A DNA stretch of 27,031 nt from JBCBWG01 sp039817205 (GCA_039817205.1 JBCBWG010000015.1:1-27031); one strand, 5' to 3'; numbered from the stretch's first letter, positions 14,608 to 23,023 are shown. Translations and numbers: made by a program. Notes: a model not told the origin generated them from the letters alone.

Positions 14608-16134
14608 TCAGTTGCGTTCCATCTGTTCGGCCAGCTTCTTTTGCCGTCGCCGCTGGATCGAGGACGGAATATGCATAGCTTCCCGATACTTGGCGACGGT
14701 GCGTCGCGCGATATCGATGCCGTCAGACTTGAGCTTTTCGACGATTTTGTCGTCGGAAAGGACCGTTTTTGCCGTCTCATCGTCGATCAATGATTTGATG
14801 CGGTGTCGGACAGCTTCCGATGAATAAGCGTCGCCGTCATCGGCCGACGCAATCGCCGACGTGAAGAAGTACTTCAGCTCGAAGATCCCGCGTGGCGTCG
14901 CCATATACTTATTCGAGGTCACGCGGCTGATCGTCGACTCGTGCATGGAGATTGCGTCGGCCACGGTCCGAAGGTTGAGCGGGCGCAAATGCTGAACGCC
15001 GTGGGTCAGAAAGCCGTCTTGCTGCCGGATAATCTCTTCGGCCACCCGCAGAATAGTCCGTGCGCGTTGATCGAGGCTTTTCACCAGCCAATTTGCGGTC
15101 TGTAGGCAGTCAATCAAATAGTCCTTGTCGCCCTCGTTGCGGGCCGAGGTTGACACCTTCGCGTAGTAAATCCGGTCGATGAGAACCCGCGGCAACGTAT
15201 CGTTGTTCAGCTCAACCAGCCAGCTTCCGTCCTTCGCAGAACGCACCAGCACATCCGGGACGATCGCCTGCATAGGCGCGGAACCAAACCGAAGACCGGG
15301 CTTTGGATCGAGCGCGCGCACTTCGGTGATCATGTCGCTCAGATCTTCCGCATCGACGGCAAGCTTCCGCTTCAAGGCGGCCAGATCGTGGTTGGCAAGG
15401 TGGTCGAGATGCTGGAGGAAATCCTGCATGAGCGGATCGAGGCGGTTTTGCTCAGCCAATTGGAGCGACAGGCATTCGACGAGGTCGCGGGCGAAGACAC
15501 CGGCCGGATCGCAAGTTTGCACCGCTTTGATCACGCGCTCGATGTGGGCCTCGTCGGTACCGAGCTTCAGCGCCAGATCAGTGCTGTCGGCCCGCAGGTA
15601 TCCGGCATCGTCAACGAAATCGACGAGATACTGGCCGATCATGCGATCTGCCGGCACGGAGAGCAGCATTTGCACTTGGCTGGTCAGGTGATCTTTGAGT
15701 GACGTTTCGCAGCTGACATAGGCTTCGAGGTTTGGATCGCTGTCGTTGAAGGACCCGCCCGAGGATGGGGTTGCCGTGCTCGTCAGCGTCGGGCCGGCGT
15801 TCATATCGTTTGAGATGTCGGTCGGCGATGCATCCGGGTAGACGTTATCGACTTCGGTATCGAGCGCTTGCGTCGCGTCACCGGTGCCTTTCGACAGATC
15901 AAGCCAGTTTTCGGCATCGGCGGCGTTTGTCGCCTCGTCGCTGTTGGGCGCCCGCTCATCTGGCGCGTCATCACGCTCGTCGCGCTCAAGCAGCGGATTG
16001 CGCTCAAGCTCGGCTTCGACAAAGGCGGTCAACTCAATGTTGGACAATTGCAGAAGCCGAATGGCCTGCTGCAACTGCGGTGTCATGACCAACTGTTGGC
16101 CCTGACGCATTTCGAGCTTTGCCGAGAAGGACAT
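14608..16134 (-). CDS. rpoN: RNA polymerase sigma-54 factor RpoN
   Basis: Alternative sigma factor for -24/-12 promoters that need enhancer-binding activators; controls nitrogen assimilation and other functions. The 508 residues have region I rich in Gln and Leu (LEMRQGQQLVMTPQLQQAIRLLQLS), an acidic Asp/Asn-rich region II (about 50-135), the core-binding domain, and a C-terminal helix-turn-helix (LNLRTVADAISMHESTISRV) followed by the RpoN box ARRTVAKYRE at 476-485. The ATG at 16134 is preferred over a TTG at 16149 because it begins at the conserved N-terminus, with GGGG nine bases upstream. It follows lptB by 56 bases and precedes hpf by 329, the usual alphaproteobacterial order. Confidence 0.97.
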   Translation of the reverse strand: MSFSAKLEMRQGQQLVMTPQLQQAIRLLQLSNIELTAFVEAELERNPLLERDERDDAPDERAPNSDEATNAADAENWLDLSKGTGDATQALDTEVDNVYPDASPTDISNDMNAGPTLTSTATPSSGGSFNDSDPNLEAYVSCETSLKDHLTSQVQMLLSVPADRMIGQYLVDFVDDAGYLRADSTDLALKLGTDEAHIERVIKAVQTCDPAGVFARDLVECLSLQLAEQNRLDPLMQDFLQHLDHLANHDLAALKRKLAVDAEDLSDMITEVRALDPKPGLRFGSAPMQAIVPDVLVRSAKDGSWLVELNNDTLPRVLIDRIYYAKVSTSARNEGDKDYLIDCLQTANWLVKSLDQRARTILRVAEEIIRQQDGFLTHGVQHLRPLNLRTVADAISMHESTISRVTSNKYMATPRGIFELKYFFTSAIASADDGDAYSSEAVRHRIKSLIDDETAKTVLSDDKIVEKLKSDGIDIARRTVAKYREAMHIPSSIQRRRQKKLAEQMERN

Positions 16135-16190
16135 GCTCCGGAACCCCAAACTTCGATACGACGAACTCGCCGCACCGTACGTGAGGGAGC

Positions 16191-17198
16191 TTAACCGAAC
16201 ATATCGCCCAGGTAGACCCGTCGCACATCGGCATTATTGACGATCTCTTCCGGCGTGCCCTGTGTCAAAACCTGACCCTCGTAAATAATGTAGGCCCGGT
16301 CGATTAAGCTTAACGTCTCGCGCACGTTGTGATCTGTGATGAGGACGCCGATGCCGCGATCCGTCAGATGGCGGACCAGCACCTGAATGTCGCCCACGGC
16401 AATCGGATCGATACCGGCGAACGGCTCGTCGAGGAGAATAAACGAGGGATCGCTCGCGAGTGCACGGGCGATTTCACAGCGCCGCCGCTCACCGCCAGAG
16501 AGCGCAATCGATGGGGATTTGCGCAGGCGCTCGATGTTGAACTCTTCGAGAAGCTCCTCGAGCTTCTGGCGCCGCTTCTTGCGGTTGTTCTCAACGATCT
16601 CGAGAACGGCCATGATGTTTTGCTCGACCGTGAGTCCGCGAAATATCGACGACTCCTGAGGCAGATATCCGATGCCGAGCCTGGCCCGCCGGTACATTGG
16701 CAGCTTCGTGATGTCCTGCCCGTCAATATGGATTTGGCCGTCGTCAGCCGGGACAAGGCCTGTGATCATGTAGAAAACCGTCGTCTTGCCCGCGCCGTTC
16801 GGCCCGAGAAGGCCGACCGACTCGCCGCGTTGAAGGGCCAGCGAAACGCCCTTCACGACCATCCGCCGACCGTAGGTTTTTTTGACGCCATCGACAGTCA
16901 GCCACCCATTCGCCGGTGCGACCAGATCCTCGTCGTCTTCGTCAGGATCATGATACCGGTCGCTAGCCTGCGGCAGGTGATCTGTGCGTTCGACGATATC
17001 CTGTCCTGGCAGTGGCGGCGGCGGTGGGACGAGCGGCGGCGGCTGAACCGGTGATGGCTGCCTGCCCTGGAGAGGTGGTGGCCCGTCGCTGAAATCGCGC
17101 GGGGAGCCAAGCGCGGGCTCGATATTCGGCCGAGCAGCAGCAAAACCTGCGACCGACTGCGATTTCGGCTTTTTCGAACCGAACGGGAAGATTTTCAC
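16191..17198 (-). CDS. lptB: LPS export ABC transporter ATP-binding protein LptB with a proline-rich N-terminal extension
   Basis: ATPase that, with LptF/LptG/LptC, drives lipopolysaccharide from the inner membrane to the outer membrane. The ABC domain covers residues about 100-335: Walker A GPNGAGKTT (132-140), signature LSGGERRRCEIARAL (from 233), Walker B FILLDEPFAGID (from 253) and the H-loop in TDHNV; DEPFAGIDPIAV is typical of LptB. I chose GTG at 17198 (335 residues) because AGAGGGAGAG lies directly upstream; an ATG at 17306 would add 36 unremarkable residues. The first ~98 residues are unusual: a basic start (VKIFPFGSKKPKS), a proline-rich tract (VQPPPLVPPPPPLPGQ) and an acidic patch (YHDPDEDDEDLV). 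Typical LptB is about 240 residues, so this is a real extension, perhaps a tether or partner-binding arm. Confidence 0.93.
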   Translation of the reverse strand: MKIFPFGSKKPKSQSVAGFAAARPNIEPALGSPRDFSDGPPPLQGRQPSPVQPPPLVPPPPPLPGQDIVERTDHLPQASDRYHDPDEDDEDLVAPANGWLTVDGVKKTYGRRMVVKGVSLALQRGESVGLLGPNGAGKTTVFYMITGLVPADDGQIHIDGQDITKLPMYRRARLGIGYLPQESSIFRGLTVEQNIMAVLEIVENNRKKRRQKLEELLEEFNIERLRKSPSIALSGGERRRCEIARALASDPSFILLDEPFAGIDPIAVGDIQVLVRHLTDRGIGVLITDHNVRETLSLIDRAYIIYEGQVLTQGTPEEIVNNADVRRVYLGDMFG

Positions 17199-17348
17199 CA
17201 GTCTCTCCCTCTGGTGGCGCGGGGACGGTTTGGAAATCGGATGCAAGTGTGACCTGGATGTGGACCCTTGACCGTGGACCCTGCAATCCTGCGCTCCATC
17301 AGTCATCGTCTATGATGGTGATCGCGTTGCCACAGATCACAGCGACCC

Positions 17349-17555
17349 TTAGCCAGCGATCCACAGGCCAACTGCGACACCGATAGCACCGAGAACGAGC
17401 GTGTTAATGAACATCCGCAGAATTTGGCGGTTTTCATCTTCGGCTGCGAGGCCGACCGCGTCACAGAGCCAATCGCCTGGGGAGAAATATTTGAGCATGC
17501 GCCACGCGTATTCGCTTTTGTCTATGTGATCAACGTCGGCGAAAGGTGGGCTCAC
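17349..17555 (-). CDS. Small single-span membrane protein, function unknown
   Basis: The 68 residues have a soluble acidic front (DVDHIDKSEYAWRMLKYF, then SPGDWLCDAVGL) and a C-terminal membrane helix (about 49-67, NTLVLGAIGVAVGLWIAG). It starts with GTG in a four-base GTGA overlap with the stop of the upstream SDR gene, which implies translational coupling. It stands between the SDR gene and lptB, 150 bases before the preferred lptB start. I recall similar short proteins (YAWRML, GDWxCxxxGL, RMFINT) in Hyphomicrobiales but no function. Confidence 0.65.
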   Translation of the reverse strand: MSPPFADVDHIDKSEYAWRMLKYFSPGDWLCDAVGLAAEDENRQILRMFINTLVLGAIGVAVGLWIAG

Positions 17556-18343
17556 GCAAGGCTTTGGGTATCGCCATCGACGGACACGGCCTGCCCAGAC
17601 ACCGTCGTCGCCGTGCGTGACGCAAGGTAGACGATCATCCCGGCGATTTCCTCTGGCGGAATGAGCCGCTTCAAAGAAAGTTCAGACACCATCCGCGCCT
17701 GCATGTCCTCGAATGAGATGTTCGCGGCCCGCGCCTTGGCATCGATCACGCGGCGAATGCGGTCCCCGTCGACCGGGCCGGGCAGGACTGCGTTGACCCG
17801 GATGCCTGCTTCGCCAAGTTCAATGGCAAGCGTCTTCGTAAACCCGACGACACCCCATTTCGCCGCGGCATATGGCGATCGCAGTGGAAAACCGAACTTG
17901 CCCGCGGCCGACGACAGGTTGACCATCGAGACGTTCGCCTGATCGCGTGTGGCGGCTTCTTTCAGGTGCGGGACTGCGAGCCGCGTCACGTTGAACATGC
18001 CCGTGATGCAGATGGCGAGGCACTGATCCCAGTCTTCGGGCGCAATCTCATCGACGCGGCCGGTTGGTCCGGCGATCCCGGCATTGTTGACGAGAACATC
18101 GATGCCCCCGAGCGCGACCACCGCATCGTCGATGAGTGCCGTACAGGCGCTTCGATCAGACACGTCACAAACGCTCTGCGTGATATCGGGGTGCTCCGAT
18201 TTCATCGTGTGCAATGCATCCGTGTCGATGTCGCAAACGTGGACCCGCGCGCCTTCTGCAGCAAACATCCGGGCGGTCATCAGGCCAATGCCGTTGGCAC
18301 CCGCCGTGATCAGAACGCGCGCATCTTTGAGGCCTGTGTCCAT
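17552..18343 (-). CDS. Classical short-chain dehydrogenase/reductase (SDR), substrate unknown
   Basis: A 263-residue NAD(P)-dependent oxidoreductase. The cofactor loop is TAGANGIG (13-20), with Ala in place of the usual first Gly; Asp38 in VCDIDTD at the end of the second strand suggests NAD rather than NADP. NNAGIAG (86-92), the catalytic Ser144/145 in NLSSAAGKFG, and Tyr158/Lys162 in YAAAK are all present, as is the late PGPVDGDRIRRVI segment. The ATG has AGAGGGA about six bases upstream. The stop overlaps the GTG of the small membrane protein. It may head the leftward string to ptsN, but the membrane-gene/lptB gap allows a separate promoter. Confidence 0.92.
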   Translation of the reverse strand: MDTGLKDARVLITAGANGIGLMTARMFAAEGARVHVCDIDTDALHTMKSEHPDITQSVCDVSDRSACTALIDDAVVALGGIDVLVNNAGIAGPTGRVDEIAPEDWDQCLAICITGMFNVTRLAVPHLKEAATRDQANVSMVNLSSAAGKFGFPLRSPYAAAKWGVVGFTKTLAIELGEAGIRVNAVLPGPVDGDRIRRVIDAKARAANISFEDMQARMVSELSLKRLIPPEEIAGMIVYLASRTATTVSGQAVSVDGDTQSLA

Positions 18344-18371
18344 GTCCGTCCCTCTCGTCAGTGGTCAGCGC

Positions 18372-18402
18372 TTGCAAAGTCTAAATGCAGTGTTCGCATA
18401 AT
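18372..18402 (+). promoter_or_regulatory. Possible promoter for the M48 protease gene
   Basis: TTGCAA and CATAAT are separated by 19 bases, one or two longer than ideal, about 100 bases upstream of the ATG at 18500. The -10 matches five of six consensus bases. It is the best candidate in the 156-base divergent spacer. A perfect palindrome GGTCCGGACC (18484-18493) lies just before the start codon and may be chance. Confidence 0.25.
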
Positions 18403-18499
18403 CTCTCGAATTCCGACGTCGGCATGCGGGCTGGGTTAACCGCACGCGCCTAATCTGTCGACCGAAGAGGAAACCTGTTTTGCGGTCCGGACCAGCCAG

Positions 18500-19996
18500 A
18501 TGAGCGCGCGCGTGAGCCCAGGGCTTTATAGCCAAATCAAACGCAACAATCGCCGCTCGGCGTTTATCATTTTGGGTTTTTTCGTCGTCTTCTTTCTCGC
18601 GCAGCTTAGTCTCGGAATCGGTGGGGCTTTGTCGCTCAGCGACCGGCTCCTCGAAGAACGGCGCGTGCTTGAGCAAAGACACGGCAAGCCAGCTCGGCAG
18701 ATCAAGGAAGAGCAGGTTGATAACTATCTAAAGCGGTGTAGCCCGACATCCCTGCTTGGCACGTGCCCAAGAACGAAAACCGCTGCTGAATACAAAAGGG
18801 ACGCGCTCGCGGAGTTCGATCGCGGTCTCCCGACAACGATCCCCGAGGCGATCGTCCACCTTCTACAGCAGCCAAGTTTTGTGCAGCGCCTGACTTGGAT
18901 GATGGTCGCGGCGTTTGGCTGGGTTGCGATCGCCACGTGGTTTGACACTGTTTATGTTCGCCTCTCGACGTCCGCCCGGCCGATTGATCGGCGTGAGTTT
19001 CCGGAACTTTATAACGTCGTCGAAAATCTCTGCATGACGGTCGGGATGCCGTGCCCGGCCATCGAGCTGATTGAGAGCGACCAGCTGAATGCCTACGCGT
19101 CTGGATTGACACCGAGAACGGCGCGGCTCGGTCTGACGACGGGCCTTGTCGAAAATCTAACGCGGAATGAGCTTGAGGCGGTGATCGCTCATGAGTTGAC
19201 GCACATCCGCAATGGCGATGCCCGCTTTATGGCGCTCGCAAAAGCATGCTTCGATCTCACCATGGTGCCAATTCGGATGTTGTGCCGTTTGGTCGCCGAC
19301 AACCGGATCGTTCTGATCGCCTTTGTGATCGGGTTGGCGTTCTACGGTCCCGCTCTTTTCGGCAGCCCATTGCTCTGGGTCATCCTCGGTGCGGGTGGGC
19401 TTATGGCTCTCATGTTCAAATCAAGCGTCGCAACGTCCCGGGAATTCATCGCCGACGCTGGCGCGATCGAGATCACGAAAAACCCCGCCGCTTTGATCGC
19501 CGCTCTGTCCAAGATTGCCGATCACGACGACATCCACGTCAACGGCGTCGCGACGCGCGCAATGCTGTTCTCCAACAACGATGGGCATTGGTTCGGGAGC
19601 CACCCCTCGATCCAGGAACGCATCGACGCGATTGCAGCCTTGGCATTGGTTCAGACGCATGAAGTGGTCGCCGCGTTCCGAGATCGGTCATCAACTGGAC
19701 AGCTTGGCGTCATGACACCCACCGGGCACAGGTTCGGCACAGAGCCCTCCTTCGGGCGGCGCGGGCGCGATCAAAGCCGTATCGCAAACCCCGCGCGGTC
19801 GCTACGGACGATCGAGCCGAAATCGCAGTCGGTCGGGCATCGGCATTTCGATCCTCTCGGCCGTATGGCCGCAACCGGCGAGTGCGCCAAGCCCTGGGGG
19901 AATGCGAAACCGCAACGGGCGAAGACGGGGACCTCGTCGGGTAGGCGGAGTTTGGCGATATCAAAGCGAAACGCCGCCAAACCCGATGAAGAGTGA
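18500..19996 (+). CDS. M48 family (HtpX/Ste24-like) membrane zinc metalloprotease, extended form
   Basis: A 498-residue integral membrane protease. The zinc site is HELTH (His231, Glu232, His235) in VIAHELTHIRNGD with third ligand Glu315 in SREFIADAGAI. Membrane helices are seen at about 20-40, 131-150, 268-286 and 291-308, and the substrate-side SHPSIQERIDAI stretch of the family is at about 367-378. HtpX is normally near 290 residues; this one has an inserted ~90-residue region after the first helix (RLLEERRVLEQRHGKPARQ onward, with cysteines 80 and 89) and a ~110-residue polar Arg/Ser-rich tail. HtpX-type proteases degrade misfolded membrane proteins; here that role is inferred. The ATG has no strong ribosome site. 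The stop overlaps the GTG of a small membrane gene (GTGA). Confidence 0.88.
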   Translation: MSARVSPGLYSQIKRNNRRSAFIILGFFVVFFLAQLSLGIGGALSLSDRLLEERRVLEQRHGKPARQIKEEQVDNYLKRCSPTSLLGTCPRTKTAAEYKRDALAEFDRGLPTTIPEAIVHLLQQPSFVQRLTWMMVAAFGWVAIATWFDTVYVRLSTSARPIDRREFPELYNVVENLCMTVGMPCPAIELIESDQLNAYASGLTPRTARLGLTTGLVENLTRNELEAVIAHELTHIRNGDARFMALAKACFDLTMVPIRMLCRLVADNRIVLIAFVIGLAFYGPALFGSPLLWVILGAGGLMALMFKSSVATSREFIADAGAIEITKNPAALIAALSKIADHDDIHVNGVATRAMLFSNNDGHWFGSHPSIQERIDAIAALALVQTHEVVAAFRDRSSTGQLGVMTPTGHRFGTEPSFGRRGRDQSRIANPARSLRTIEPKSQSVGHRHFDPLGRMAATGECAKPWGNAKPQRAKTGTSSGRRSLAISKRNAAKPDEE

Positions 19997-20133
19997 GGAC
20001 GGCCAAGGTCCGGAAATGGTTCGATGAACTGGTTCGATCGATCGCAGCCGGCTTTGGGATGTTTTTTCTCGCGAGCGCCGTTGCACAGATAGTCTTCGCG
20101 GCCGGCAAGCAACGTCAATCCCCTCGACCATAG
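19993..20133 (+). CDS. 46-residue membrane protein overlapping the protease stop
   Basis: GTG at 19993 overlaps the TGA of the M48 gene (GTGA) and opens 46 codons to TAG at 20131-20133. The product has a basic amphipathic start (RTAKVRKWFDELVRS), one hydrophobic span (about 19-36, AAGFGMFFLASAVAQIVF) and a basic tail (AGKQRQSPRP). The charge pattern and the stop/start overlap look like a real coupled small membrane protein, perhaps a modulator of the protease. There is no independent ribosome site beyond GAAGA next to the GTG, so chance cannot be excluded. Confidence 0.45.
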   Translation: MRTAKVRKWFDELVRSIAAGFGMFFLASAVAQIVFAAGKQRQSPRP

Positions 20134-20156
20134 CCAGAACGCACCTTGCGCGGCTA

Positions 20157-20191
20157 CTCTCCCCAAAACACAAGATCACGCGTGGGGAGAG
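20157..20191 (+). promoter_or_regulatory. Perfect hairpin that can hide the ribosome binding site of the next gene
   Basis: CTCTCCCC (20157-20164) pairs fully with GGGGAGAG (20184-20191), the Shine-Dalgarno region of the gene starting at 20198, around a 19-base loop. In RNA this would sequester the site, suggesting translational control, for instance by a ligand, temperature, a protein or a small RNA. The pairing is plain in the sequence; control is inference. Confidence 0.5.
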
Positions 20192-20197
20192 AAACAG

Positions 20198-21139
20198 ATG
20201 TCGAAAGCCGCAATCGTCGGAGTGGGTTTGATCGGCCGGGCCTGGGCCAACGTCTTTGCGCGCGCCGGGTACGACGTGGCGCTTTGGGACGCCAACCAAC
20301 AAGCGCTGACCGGCGCTCCGGCACTCATTCGCCAATCGCTCCAAGACCTGACGTCACATGGTCTTGTCGATGATCCCGCAACAGCCGCTGGCCACATTCG
20401 CGTTGCGACATCACTTGCCGATGCCGTGGCCGATGCGGATATCGTCCAGGAAAACGGACCAGAGCGGCTGGACGCGAAAGTTGAAATTTACACGGACCTT
20501 GACCGTGCCGCGCGACCGGACACGATCCTCGCATCGTCGTCGTCAGCGATTGTTGCTTCGCGCTTTACCGAACATCTCGAAGGTCGTGCCCGCTGCCTGA
20601 TCGCGCACCCCGTGAACCCGCCACACGTCGTGCCCATTGTAGAACTATGCGGCGCGCCGTGGACCGACCTTGACGTGATCGCGCGAGCCCGAGCCATCTA
20701 TGATGGCGTCGGTCAGGTGCCGATTGAAGTGAAGAAAGAAGTCGACGGCTTTATTCTCAATCGGATGCAGGCGGTTCTTTTGGCCGAGGCCTTTCGCCTG
20801 ATCAGCGAGGGATATGTCACGGCAGCTGATCTCGACAAGACGATAAAGGATGGCCTTGGTCGGCGCTGGGCGTTTATGGGTCCCATCGAGACGATCGAGT
20901 TAAATGCGCCCGCAGGGATCGCGGACTACTGCGAGCGGTTTGGCGAAACGCTTTATGGGCTTGCCAAAGAGCCGGTGACTGAGGCGCTGTTTTCCAAGAC
21001 AACGACGGAAGCGGTCGCCGCCAGTTGGGGCGCGACACCAACGCCTGAAGCGGTTCAGCGAAAGAGCGTTTGGCGCGATGATCGATTAGCGGCGCTCGAT
21101 GCCCACTTGCGCGCGGCGAAGCGGCCGGACGACGTTTAG
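20198..21139 (+). CDS. 3-hydroxyacyl-CoA dehydrogenase family protein, lambda-crystallin / L-gulonate 3-dehydrogenase type
   Basis: A soluble 313-residue NAD-dependent dehydrogenase. The Rossmann start is VGVGLIGRAWANVFARAGYDV (glycines 8, 10, 13; Asp31 for NAD). HPVNPPHVVPIVEL (from His137, the catalytic histidine), EVDGFILNRMQ (from 181) and RWAFMGPIETIELN near 223-236 match animal lambda-crystallin (CRYL1), an L-gulonate 3-dehydrogenase, better than the short 3-hydroxybutyryl-CoA dehydrogenases. Bacterial relatives also include carnitine 3-dehydrogenase-like enzymes, so the substrate stays open. GGGGAGAG just upstream is a strong ribosome site but can be locked in a hairpin (20157-20191). 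A sugar-acid dehydratase gene follows 58 bases later, which favours a sugar-acid role. Confidence 0.88.
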   Translation: MSKAAIVGVGLIGRAWANVFARAGYDVALWDANQQALTGAPALIRQSLQDLTSHGLVDDPATAAGHIRVATSLADAVADADIVQENGPERLDAKVEIYTDLDRAARPDTILASSSSAIVASRFTEHLEGRARCLIAHPVNPPHVVPIVELCGAPWTDLDVIARARAIYDGVGQVPIEVKKEVDGFILNRMQAVLLAEAFRLISEGYVTAADLDKTIKDGLGRRWAFMGPIETIELNAPAGIADYCERFGETLYGLAKEPVTEALFSKTTTEAVAASWGATPTPEAVQRKSVWRDDRLAALDAHLRAAKRPDDV

Positions 21140-21197
21140 TCCGAGACCGCCCCGACCCAACGACGAACCCAATATGCTCCCCAAAAGGACCGCTGCA

Positions 21198-22289
21198 ATG
21201 CCAACCATTCGCACTGTTCAGGCGGATCACTTCCGCATTCCGCTCGACGTCCCGCTGACTGATTCAACCCACGGTGTGATGACCGCATTCGAGGTCGTCA
21301 CGATCCGCGTGACGGACGCGGATGGCCAGGAGGGCATTGGCTATACGTACACCACGGGCCACAACGGCGGCGCGATCGCCGATATTAGTCGACGAGAAAT
21401 TCCGGAGCTGATCGTTGGTCTCGACGCCGATGCGATTGAAAAGATTTGGGAGACGGTTTGGTGGGGCCAGCACTACGGTGGGCGTGGCGGACCAACGGTG
21501 CTTGCGTTGTCCGCGCTCGACATCGCGCTTTGGGATCTGAAGGCGAAGCGCGCAAACCTTCCGCTCTGGAAACTGCTGGGCGGCTATGATCCGGCTGTGC
21601 CCTGTTACGCCGGCGGCATTGATCTTGAGCTGACGCCCGACGCGCTTTTGAAGCAGACCGATGGCAATCTCGAAAAGGGTTTCCGGGCGATCAAGTATAA
21701 ATCTGGGCGCGACGCAATGAGTGAGGATCTCGCGCGCGGCCGTGCGATGCGACGTCATCTCGGAGATGACTTTCCTCTGATGACCGATGCCAACATGAAG
21801 TGGACGGCTGACGAAGCGATCCGCCGCGCGCGGTCTTTGCAAGAGCTTAATCTCGTCTGGCTTGAAGAGCCGATCATTCCCGATGACGTGGAGGGTCATG
21901 TCCGTGTCGTTCGCGATGGCGGCGTGCCCATTGCGACGGGCGAAAACTTCCGGACGCTATGGGAGTTCAAACAGATGATCGCGGCAGGTGGTGTGACGTT
22001 CCCCGAGCCTGACGTGACGAACTGCGGTGGCGTCACCGTTTTCATGAAGGTCGCAGCGCTCGCCGAGGCCTACAATCTGCCTGTGACGTCACATGGTGCG
22101 CACGACATCACCGTGCATTTGCTTGCCGCCTGTCCCAATCGCTCCTTCCTCGAAGCCCACGGCTTCGGCCTGGACAGCTACATTGCCGACCCGATGATCC
22201 TGGACGGCACGGGACACGCCATCGCGCCAGATCGCCCTGGGCACGGCATCACCTTCCTCTGGGACAAACTCGAGGCCGTCCGCGCGTAA
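21198..22289 (+). CDS. Mandelate racemase/muconate lactonizing enzyme family protein, probable acid-sugar dehydratase
   Basis: An enolase-superfamily barrel enzyme of 363 residues. The N-terminal capping domain (about 1-120) ends in ALSALDIALWDLKAKRANLP. The barrel shows the base pair Lys166/Lys168 in AIKYKSG, Mg2+ ligands Asp197 (TDAN), Glu223 (LEEP) and Glu249 (TGEN), and a second acid/base pair Asp272 (PDVTNCGG) and His299 (SHGAHD), which is the mandelate-racemase subgroup layout. Members dehydrate sugar acids such as galactarate, talarate or arabinonate; motifs alone do not fix which. I chose the ATG at 21198 with AAGGA eight bases upstream; an ATG at 21174 would add eight residues. It probably shares a transcript with the dehydrogenase before it. 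Confidence 0.92.
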   Translation: MPTIRTVQADHFRIPLDVPLTDSTHGVMTAFEVVTIRVTDADGQEGIGYTYTTGHNGGAIADISRREIPELIVGLDADAIEKIWETVWWGQHYGGRGGPTVLALSALDIALWDLKAKRANLPLWKLLGGYDPAVPCYAGGIDLELTPDALLKQTDGNLEKGFRAIKYKSGRDAMSEDLARGRAMRRHLGDDFPLMTDANMKWTADEAIRRARSLQELNLVWLEEPIIPDDVEGHVRVVRDGGVPIATGENFRTLWEFKQMIAAGGVTFPEPDVTNCGGVTVFMKVAALAEAYNLPVTSHGAHDITVHLLAACPNRSFLEAHGFGLDSYIADPMILDGTGHAIAPDRPGHGITFLWDKLEAVRA

Positions 22290-22348
22290 TATTTGTTGTG
22301 GTGTGGAAGCGCTCATAGCGTGTGCCGGCAACAGGTTGAGAGGGCGGC

Positions 22349-22552
22349 ATGAAAGTCACGAAGACAATTTTCGGCGCGGCTGTTGGCGCCATCATAACGT
22401 ACGCTGTTGTCTTCTTCGGAGCCTACGGTTTCTCGCTGATCTACCCGGAGACCGCCCCGGCCTTAAGCCTCGTTGTCCCGCTTGCGGTTGCGCCTTTCGC
22501 AGCGCTTGTCGGTGCTTTGGTTGGCGGATGGTTTGGGTATCGCGCGGCCTAG
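22349..22552 (+). CDS. Small two-helix membrane protein, function unknown
   Basis: The 67-residue product has two hydrophobic segments (about 6-31 and 38-60), the second rich in Gly and Ala (PFAALVGALVGGWFGYRAA), joined by the short loop YPETAPAL. GAGAGGG lies about six bases before the ATG. It ends 39 bases before the DUF1801 gene and is probably cotranscribed with it. No family was recognised. Confidence 0.7.
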   Translation: MKVTKTIFGAAVGAIITYAVVFFGAYGFSLIYPETAPALSLVVPLAVAPFAALVGALVGGWFGYRAA

Positions 22553-22591
22553 GTGTTTCCGTGGGATACCAGCTTCAAGAGTGAGGCGAGA

Positions 22592-23023
22592 ATGGCGAAT
22601 AAAACAAAAGCGTCGGAACAATCGCCGTTGGACTATATTGCGACGGTTGAGCCTGAGCGGCGGCGCACGGACGCTGAAATCCTACTGCCTTGGTTCGAAA
22701 AAACCACCGGCCTCCCCGCCGTTATGTGGGGCGCATCGACGGTTGGCTTCGGGCGTTACTGCTACAAATATGAAAGCGGTCGTGAAGGCGAATGGTTCAT
22801 GGTCGGCTTTGCACCGCGCAAAGCCAATATGAGCATCCACATCATGCCAGGGTACCAATTCGAGAAGATGCCCGATGCGCTTTCCCGACTTGGCAAGCAT
22901 AAGGCGGGCAAGGGATGCCTTTACGTGACCCGGCTCGATGCCATTGACCTAGACGTACTCGGCGAAATCGTCGACGCGGGGCTCGCGAACTTGCGCGAGA
23001 ACTACGTGACCTTTGATCGCTAG
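22592..23023 (+). CDS. DUF1801 domain-containing protein
   Basis: A soluble 143-residue protein. The DUF1801 core is seen in DYIATVEPERRRTDAEILLPWFE, the tract GLPAVMWGASTVGFGRYCYKY, APRKANMSIHIMPGY and LGKHKAGKGCLYVTRLDAID. The fold resembles the YdhG/frataxin-like group; the biochemical role is not settled. I chose the ATG at 22592, with GAGGCGAG just upstream; a GTG at 22553 directly after the previous stop would add 13 residues with little merit. Its stop codon overlaps the stop of the convergent PaiB gene in a shared CTAG. Confidence 0.88.
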   Translation: MANKTKASEQSPLDYIATVEPERRRTDAEILLPWFEKTTGLPAVMWGASTVGFGRYCYKYESGREGEWFMVGFAPRKANMSIHIMPGYQFEKMPDALSRLGKHKAGKGCLYVTRLDAIDLDVLGEIVDAGLANLRENYVTFDR

